DNA of 64,000 nucleotides from Pseudomonadota bacterium (GTDB taxonomy: Bacteria > Pseudomonadota > Alphaproteobacteria > Sphingomonadales > Sphingomonadaceae). The notes beneath the pieces were generated by a model, which was not told the DNA's origin, searched no databases, and saw only the letters and a list, made by a program, of their open reading frames with translations. Where the stretch lies: the NCBI GenBank assembly GCA_029550345.1, contig JAKPHK010000141.1, forward strand, positions 1 through 64,000, in the 5' to 3' direction. This document shows positions 55,508-64,000 of this stretch, piece after piece (positions within the stretch are counted from its first letter, which is position 1; every line of letters begins with the position of its first letter). Both the position numbers and the translations under genes were made by a program.

Positions 55508-56887
55508 TTAGTGCGCCGCTACGGCATTCGAGACCCTGAGCGCCGGGCGCTGCGGTCGGCGCGGCGATTCGGGCCGGTCGATTCGCTTCAGATAGCTCCA
55601 CAGCCCGCATTGCAGCCCGATCAGCATATAGCAGAACGGCTGGAAGGCGATCCCGACGAACAGCGATCCGGCCATATAGACCAGCAGCGATTGCTGAAGG
55701 GCATTGGCCAGCGGCGCCTGCCAGGCCTCACCCTCACTCTCGCGGTGTTTCCAGCGCATCCGGATCCGTTCCATCTGCCACAGCCCGGACAGCATCAGCC
55801 ACAGCCACAGGAACAGCCCCGGCCAGCCCTGTTCGCCCAGCATCTCGAAATAGCTGGAGTGATAGGCCCGGCCCTGCTCATAAGCTTCCTTGACGTCGGT
55901 CGAGACATTGTTGCCGCTTCCGGCGGATTCGACCAGCTCAACCTTCAGCTTGTTGGCGCGGTAGGCTTCAAAGCCGCCGCCGAAGGGATGATCGCCGACA
56001 TAGTCCAGCGTCCACTGCCAGACCGCCAGACGGGTCGAGGCGGACTGATCGGCCTGATGGTTCTCAATCGTGTTCATCCGCTTGGTAAAGCTCTGCGGCA
56101 GGAACGGAATCGCCACCAGCGCCAGACCGGCCATCAGGCCGATGTAGAGCAAGCGCCGCTTGGCGCTGCGCAGCGCCAGCAGAGCCAGCAGAGCCAGACA
56201 CAGCAGGCCGGTGCGCGCCTGGGTCCCGATCGGGATCAGCGCGCAGGAAAAGATCAGCGCCACCGCGAACAGCTTGACCCGCCAATCGGGCCGAAAGATC
56301 GTGCCGTGCTTCATCAGCCAGACGATCAGCGGGATCGTCGCGATCGCCACGGCGGAAATGATCGAGCCTTCGTAAAGCCCGGTGTTGTCATTGACGAACA
56401 GCTTGAGCGCGCCATAACCGCCGCCGCCGCCGATCGTCTTGATCCCGCCGTCGATGATGATCGCGCCGATCGTCAGAACCATAAACAGCGCGGTCGCCTC
56501 GATCCTCAGCCGCGTGCGCAGGGTCAGCGGCAGGAAGATCGCAAAGACCAGCGCCTTCCACACCCATGACCATTTCTCGGCCGCTTCAGCCGGAAAGTCA
56601 GCCGCCATGGTGGTCAGGCCGCAATAGACCAGCAGCACCGCGATCAGCCCCTGCCGCAGGGTGAAGCGGCTGTCGCGCTTGTCATCCAGCATCAGCCATC
56701 CGGCAAAGGCCAGAACGAAGGCCATCAGCGAAATCGGCAGCTTGGTCAGGAACCCCCAAGAAACCTTCTGGGGCGCCAGGATGTCGATATAGAGATAGGC
56801 CAGCACCCACAGGAACGGCCGCCGCAGGCCGAGCGCGAAGAGGGTGAAGACAAAGCCGGTCAGCGCCAGATTAAGCACGCGGGCCAT
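55508..56887 (-). CDS. O-glycosylation ligase of the exosortase A (XrtA) system, Wzy_C/DUF5935 family
   Basis: A 459-residue membrane protein with about ten helices. The N-terminal DUF5935-like half has PFLWVLAYLYIDILAPQKVSWGFLTKLPIS, typical of XrtA-associated putative ligases. The Wzy_C half has SASTRLAVWQWTLDYVGDHPFGGGFEAYRAN, and the large periplasmic loop has AYHSSYFEMLGEQGWPG. These proteins polymerise or transfer polysaccharide on undecaprenyl carriers. The start at 56887 (MARVLNLALTG) fits best; a GTG 14 codons upstream is possible. It is divergent from the XrtA-type glycosyltransferase. Confidence 0.87.
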   Translation of the reverse strand: MARVLNLALTGFVFTLFALGLRRPFLWVLAYLYIDILAPQKVSWGFLTKLPISLMAFVLAFAGWLMLDDKRDSRFTLRQGLIAVLLVYCGLTTMAADFPAEAAEKWSWVWKALVFAIFLPLTLRTRLRIEATALFMVLTIGAIIIDGGIKTIGGGGGYGALKLFVNDNTGLYEGSIISAVAIATIPLIVWLMKHGTIFRPDWRVKLFAVALIFSCALIPIGTQARTGLLCLALLALLALRSAKRRLLYIGLMAGLALVAIPFLPQSFTKRMNTIENHQADQSASTRLAVWQWTLDYVGDHPFGGGFEAYRANKLKVELVESAGSGNNVSTDVKEAYEQGRAYHSSYFEMLGEQGWPGLFLWLWLMLSGLWQMERIRMRWKHRESEGEAWQAPLANALQQSLLVYMAGSLFVGIAFQPFCYMLIGLQCGLWSYLKRIDRPESPRRPQRPALRVSNAVAAH

Positions 56888-56999
56888 CCCCGGTTTCGGT
56901 TGACGGGCGTTCCTGATCCAGATCGTCACGCCGCAGCAACCGCCAGATGGCGATCAGCAGCAGGGCGTGCGGCAGCGAAAGGGCGAAAATATCGACCAT
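56871..56999 (-). CDS. Possible 42-residue membrane microprotein overlapping the ligase start
   Basis: An open frame of 42 codons: MVDIFALSLPHALLLIAIWR followed by a basic and acidic tail (LLRRDDLDQERPSTETGDGPRA). The hydrophobic N-terminus could span the membrane. It ends 17 bases inside the ligase gene, so ribosomes leaving it would be near the ligase start, as in translational coupling. No clear ribosome-binding site precedes ATG 56999. It may be real or chance. Confidence 0.35.
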   Translation of the reverse strand: MVDIFALSLPHALLLIAIWRLLRRDDLDQERPSTETGDGPRA

Positions 57000-57007
57000 G
57001 GCTAGGC

Positions 57008-57040
57008 GCTTAACAAGGTTGAGTTGACGGCGCGTTAAGC
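57008..57040. promoter_or_regulatory. Inverted repeat in the divergent XrtA gap
   Basis: GCTTAAC (57008-57014) and GTTAAGC (57034-57040) form a perfect seven-bp dyad 19 bases apart. A TTGACG box lies between them (57024-57029). Outer CTAGG/CCTAG bases extend the symmetry at a distance. It may be an operator for the divergent ligase and glycosyltransferase genes. Confidence 0.35.
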
Positions 57041-57064
57041 CTTCCTGGCCTAGAGGATCGGGCC

Positions 57065-58294
57065 ATGACTAGGATCCTGCACGTCCTTGACCACTCGCTG
57101 CCGCTCCACAGCGGCTATACCTTCCGCACCCGCGCGATCCTGAAGGCGCAGCAGGCGGCGGGGTTTGAAGTGCGCGGCATTACCGGGCTGCGGCACTATC
57201 AAGAGGGACCCGACGCCGAAGAGGCCGACGGAATCCTGTTTCACCGCACCCGCGGCATTGCGGGCGGTCCGGCCGGGCTGCGCGAATGGCGCGAAACATC
57301 GCTGCTTGCCGACGCGATCGTTGCGCTGGCGCAGGAATGGCGGCCAGACGTGCTCCACGCCCATTCCCCGGCACTGTGCGGCAAGGCCGCGCTGATCGCG
57401 GGCAAGCGCCTGGGCATCCCGGTAGTCTATGAAATCCGCGCCTTCTGGGAGGATGCCGCCGTTTCGAACGGAACCGGCAGCGAAGGCAACCTCAGATACC
57501 GGCTGACCCGCGCGCTTGAAAATCACGTTGTTGCCGGGGCCGATGCCGTGGTCACGATCTGCCAGGGCCTGAAGGACGATCTGGTGCTGCGCGGGACCGA
57601 CCCCGCCAAGATCACGATCAGCCCCAACGGTGTCGATCTGGCGCTGTTCGGGGAACCGGCCGCGCGCGATACCGCACTGGCGGCAGAGCTGGGGCTGGGC
57701 GAAGGGCCGGTCGTCGGCTTCATCGGCAGCTTCTATGACTATGAGGGGATCGACGATCTGATCGCCGCCATGCCCGAAGTCACCACGCGCCTGCCGGGCG
57801 CAAGACTGCTGCTGGTCGGCGGCGGACCGATGGAGGCCGCGCTGAAGGCCCAGGCCGAAGCCAGCCCGGCGCGCGATGCGATCCGGTTTGTCGGACGGGT
57901 GCCGCACAGCGAAGTGGAACGCTATTACGCGCTGGTCGATGTCATGGCCTATCCTCGCAAGAAAAGCCGCCTGACCGATCTGGTGACCCCGCTCAAACCG
58001 CTTGAGGCGATGGCCCAGCGCCAGCTGGTCGCCGCATCCAATGTCGGCGGGCACCGCGAACTGATTGAAGACAAGGTTACCGGAACGCTCTTTGCGCCAG
58101 ACGATCCTGCCGCCTGCGCCGCCGCACTGGCGGACCTGCTCGGTGCCCCGGAAAGCTGGGAAACGCGCCGCCGCGCGGGCCTCGATCACGTCGCCGCGCG
58201 CCACGATTGGGCGGTGAATGTTCATCGTTATCAAGATGTTTACCAAACCCTGTTAGCCAGATCGGAAGATTGCCGCGTTCCCGCTGCCGCCTGA
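57065..58294 (+). CDS. Exosortase A-associated family 4 glycosyltransferase
   Basis: A 409-residue GT-B enzyme. The opening TRILHVLDHSLPLHSGYTFRTRAILKAQ is the hallmark of the PEP-CTERM/XrtA-associated glycosyltransferase family. The donor-side half has ISPNGVDLALFG, VGFIGSFYDYEGIDDLI, LLLVGGGPMEAALKA and the E-x7-E segment PLKPLEAMAQRQLVAASNVGG. It builds extracellular polysaccharide linked to exosortase systems. The exosortase itself is not in the window. It is divergent from the O-glycosylation ligase gene. Confidence 0.9.
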   Translation: MTRILHVLDHSLPLHSGYTFRTRAILKAQQAAGFEVRGITGLRHYQEGPDAEEADGILFHRTRGIAGGPAGLREWRETSLLADAIVALAQEWRPDVLHAHSPALCGKAALIAGKRLGIPVVYEIRAFWEDAAVSNGTGSEGNLRYRLTRALENHVVAGADAVVTICQGLKDDLVLRGTDPAKITISPNGVDLALFGEPAARDTALAAELGLGEGPVVGFIGSFYDYEGIDDLIAAMPEVTTRLPGARLLLVGGGPMEAALKAQAEASPARDAIRFVGRVPHSEVERYYALVDVMAYPRKKSRLTDLVTPLKPLEAMAQRQLVAASNVGGHRELIEDKVTGTLFAPDDPAACAAALADLLGAPESWETRRRAGLDHVAARHDWAVNVHRYQDVYQTLLARSEDCRVPAAA

Positions 58295-58339
58295 AGCGGT
58301 ACGGACCGGCGGGATGACGACTGAAGGGAATTGAACGCC

Positions 58340-60436
58340 GTGGCCAAGCAAAAGCGCAAGAAGGCCCCCGCAAAACCGATCAGTCAGCACCAGCTGTTCC
58401 CAGCTGTGGTGGCGCTGTGGTTTAGTGCGCTGTTCGGGCTTGGCAGCCTGGCGGTACGTTCCTCCCTGCTTGAATCGCTGGTTCGCTCCAGCCGGATCGA
58501 CCTGATCCTTCCGGCCGCCGCGCCGCCGCTGGGGGTTACCGCGCGGATACTGATGGCGCTGATCCTGGCCGCAATCGGCGCGGGCATCGGTATCGCTATC
58601 GCCCGCCGGCTTGCCCGGCCCAAGCTGGAACCGCGCGAACGCAAGCGCAATGCCCGCTCGAGCGAGACCGGCGGCTTCCAGCCCCGCTATGCCCAGGCCC
58701 GCGCGGCCGAGATCCGGCCCGAACCGGTCTATGGCCAAAGCTCGGGCGATGAAGCCGCAAAGGGCGGCCTGGTCCAGCGCCGCCGCGCCCTGGCGATCGA
58801 ACACGAGGAGGAGGATTTCGTGCCTCACGATATGGCCCCGCTGCCCGGTGGAGCACCGCAGATTCTCGACATCGGATCGATGGGATTTGCCGCCGAACCG
58901 GTCGAATCCGCCCACGAGCACGCCGAATACGGCCAGTCCCCGGTTCTGCCCGCTCCGGCTCCGGCAGCAACGGCTCCGCTCGACTGGAACCGGGCTCCAG
59001 TCCAGCCGCAGGCCGCATCGCCGCGCCAGGAATTTCAGGCTCCTGCCTTTGCCCCCGCTCCCGAAGTGGCCCAGCCGCAGCCGGTTGAGCAGGCGCACGA
59101 CGATCGCCAGATCTTCGGGCAAGCGTCGCTTCAGCCTGCTGAAACGGCGAGGCCGCAGATCTTTGGTGAAGCCGCCAAAGACGATCATGTCAGCCAGGAT
59201 TTCATCCGCGCCGCGGGCTACAAGACCTCGATTTTCGAAACCGAAACCGCCGAGCCGCTGTTCGCGCCGCGCGAAGCGGCCGTGACACCGCCGCCTGCGG
59301 CGACCCCCGCAGCCTGGGAAGCTCCCAGCGCGCCGCAGCCCGCCGCATTTGCGGTGCCTGAATTTACGGCACCGGAATTCGTCGTGCCGCGCGTTCAGGA
59401 CTCTGTCCCGCCTATCCCCGTCAGCTTTGCGCCGCCTGTCGAAGCGCCGGTCGAAACCGCCGCCGCCCAGCCGGAGCCGCTTGGCACGATTGCGGCCCCA
59501 ACTCCTGCCGAGCCGCCCCTGCCCAGCCCGGCCGGGCTTGGCATGACCGACCTGGCCACGCGCCTGGCGGAATCGATGGCCCGCCGCCGCGCTGCCCGGG
59601 CCGGCATTCAGCCGCCTGCGGCGATCCCCGCACCGGCTCCGATTGAGCCTGCGTTCGCCGCGCATATCGCCGTGCCGCCCGATGCCGAAATCCAGCCTGT
59701 CGCGCCAGAACCGGTTGCGGCACCAATCCCGCAGGCCTTCGCGCCGGTTGTGGCTGAAGAACCGGCTCCGATCCCGCAGGCTTTCCAGTCACCCTTTGCC
59801 GAAGTCCCGGCGCAGCCCGCAACCGCACCTGCTGCAAAAGCACCGCGGCTGCCCACCGCCGCCGCCCAGCCCTTCGCACCCACAACCGAATCCGTAGGCG
59901 CCATTCCGCAGGCGATGCGTCCGCTCGACCTTAGCGGGTTTGAGGACGATGGCGATCCGCTCGACCGCCTGCTGCCGCCGCGCCACATCGCAATGCCCAC
60001 CGCGCTTGCTGCGGCAGTGCCGCCCACCGAGCCGGTCGCCGAGTCGGTCGCCGAGCTGGCTGCCACCCGGCCGACCAGCCAGCGGGTCGATGGCCAGCCG
60101 GTCGATGAAAGCGACGTGCCCGAGGCCGAAGTGGCCGAACAGGCCTATGCCTCGCTCACCAGCCTTTCGGCCCGGCGCAGCGAATTCGTCCGGATCGAGG
60201 AAGCAGAACCCGCCGAAGCCGCAATCGAGCCGGTCGTGATTTTCCCCGGACAGGGCGCTGCCCGCCCGGCGGAAGAACAGCCCGCTTCGTTCCGGCGCTT
60301 TGACGCACCCTCGGCCGCCGGTCACGGCCAGCCGGTCGGCCCGGTCAGCGGCGCTCCGGAAGTCGATCGCGAAGAGGCCGAACGGGCCCTGCGCTCGGCC
60401 CTGGCCAACCTTCAGCGGATGAGCGGCGCGGCCTGA
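58340..60436 (+). CDS. Long Pro/Ala/Glu-rich membrane-anchored protein of unknown function
   Basis: About 698 residues. A basic N-terminus (MAKQKRKKAPAKP) precedes two transmembrane helices (about 20-41 and 67-89). About 600 residues of low-complexity Pro/Ala/Glu-rich sequence follow, with short recurring patterns such as IPQAFAP and APxPxEPAFA. The tail ends in a helix with EVDREEAERALRSALANLQRM. GTG 58340 is chosen because AAGGGA lies ten bases upstream; TTG 58331 would be only one base from it. The disordered domain would be cytoplasmic or periplasmic depending on topology. I do not recognise a family. Confidence 0.75.
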   Translation: MAKQKRKKAPAKPISQHQLFPAVVALWFSALFGLGSLAVRSSLLESLVRSSRIDLILPAAAPPLGVTARILMALILAAIGAGIGIAIARRLARPKLEPRERKRNARSSETGGFQPRYAQARAAEIRPEPVYGQSSGDEAAKGGLVQRRRALAIEHEEEDFVPHDMAPLPGGAPQILDIGSMGFAAEPVESAHEHAEYGQSPVLPAPAPAATAPLDWNRAPVQPQAASPRQEFQAPAFAPAPEVAQPQPVEQAHDDRQIFGQASLQPAETARPQIFGEAAKDDHVSQDFIRAAGYKTSIFETETAEPLFAPREAAVTPPPAATPAAWEAPSAPQPAAFAVPEFTAPEFVVPRVQDSVPPIPVSFAPPVEAPVETAAAQPEPLGTIAAPTPAEPPLPSPAGLGMTDLATRLAESMARRRAARAGIQPPAAIPAPAPIEPAFAAHIAVPPDAEIQPVAPEPVAAPIPQAFAPVVAEEPAPIPQAFQSPFAEVPAQPATAPAAKAPRLPTAAAQPFAPTTESVGAIPQAMRPLDLSGFEDDGDPLDRLLPPRHIAMPTALAAAVPPTEPVAESVAELAATRPTSQRVDGQPVDESDVPEAEVAEQAYASLTSLSARRSEFVRIEEAEPAEAAIEPVVIFPGQGAARPAEEQPASFRRFDAPSAAGHGQPVGPVSGAPEVDREEAERALRSALANLQRMSGAA

Positions 60437-60455
60437 TCAGCTGCACCAGACCCGC

Positions 60456-60490
60456 TTTCCCCTTCCCGATTTCCCCTTCCCGATTTCCCC
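60456..60490. repeat. Short tandem repeat, 14-base unit
   Basis: TTTCCCCTTCCCGA occurs twice in full and once in half (60456-60469, 60470-60483, 60484-60490). It lies just after the Pro/Ala-rich gene and just before the terminator. It is probably a replication-slippage product with no evident role. Confidence 0.85.
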
Positions 60491-60492
60491 TG

Positions 60493-60526
60493 GGCCGGAT
60501 CGCAGCGTGCGATCCGGCCTTATTCG
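60493..60526 (+). terminator. Rho-independent-type terminator upstream of gltB
   Basis: GGCCGGATCGCA (60493-60504) and TGCGATCCGGCC (60508-60519) make a perfect 12-bp stem with a three-base GCG loop, followed by TTATTC. It ends transcription from the gene at 58340 and isolates gltB. Confidence 0.8.
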
Positions 60527-60685
60527 CAGTTGCAAAAACAGCTTCGTGTCGCCATGGGAATAGTCTGCGCAATTTTCGCTGCTTTTCGCGGCATGAGGGC
60601 TTGCGCTTAATTGCCGGAATTCCGCGCTTTGCCGGGCTTTGCCTTGCGAATCGTGGGTTTCGGCCCGGTGACAGGAAGTGAATAG

Positions 60686-64000
<3,315 letters not shown>

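Overview
The window is a dense, high-GC alphaproteobacterial chromosome segment. Its gene content points to the Sphingomonadales (Sphingomonadaceae or Erythrobacteraceae). The pointers are a methionine synthase split into two genes behind an ArsR-methyltransferase (SahR-type) regulator, a PabB-PabC fusion, an N-terminally extended RibA, exosortase-A-associated polysaccharide genes and REP-like C-rich inverted repeats. Genes are tightly packed, with many ATGA, GTGA or TGATG stop/start overlaps, and no gene-free stretch exceeds 300 bases. No rRNA, convincing tRNA, CRISPR array, transposase, prophage or plasmid gene was seen.

Layout. 1-10.4 kb: start of an oligopeptidase B-like peptidase, a long aminopeptidase P, a VOC protein, an EF-hand protein with a two-component system, an M1 aminopeptidase and a HerA-like ATPase. 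10.5-14.5 kb: a translationally coupled run of pabB-pabC, aminotransferase, RluA-type pseudouridine synthase and arfB. 14.6-16.4 kb: a CPBP membrane protease and an AraC regulator. 16.5-23.6 kb (minus): six genes that together supply a full acyl-CoA beta-oxidation turn (CoA-transferase, two acyl-CoA dehydrogenases, MaoC/HTD2-type hydratase, MFE-2-like SDR, thiolase), interrupted by a REP-like inverted pair. 23.7-24.2 kb: two tiny lipoproteins. 24.3-30.5 kb: the methionine operon sahR-metF-metH1-(membrane protein of unknown function)-metH2, with a perfect palindrome at the sahR start. 30.6-38 kb: a Cys-rich membrane protein, transglutaminase-like and DUF4424 secreted proteins, a class C beta-lactamase-like hydrolase, an erythromycin-esterase-like protein and recQ. 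38-41.2 kb: a TerC protein, a 59-residue DUF465 protein with a highly structured upstream region, and an SPFH/ribbon-helix-helix/membrane-protein operon. 41-48.9 kb: AraC-GyrI regulator, ribA, xth, a Cys-rich Sel1-like secreted protein, lolA, rpmG, ppk2, phhA, uppP. 48.8-55.4 kb: an ABC exporter, phaZ behind two PhaR-like sites, DUF4126, a secreted protein, a thiolase and a MaoC hydratase. 55.5-60.4 kb: exosortase-A-type O-glycosylation ligase and glycosyltransferase and a long Pro/Ala-rich membrane protein. 60.7-64 kb: the first 1105 codons of gltB.

Most of the window is housekeeping and central metabolism. The parts with the least-explained biology are the composition-deviant gene wedged into the split metH, the SPFH/RHH operon with its palindrome, the structured leader before DUF465/TerC, the EF-hand two-component module and the Cys-rich one-pass membrane protein next to the transglutaminase/DUF4424 pair. 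No single spectacular new system is evident; these are candidates, ranked in the findings.
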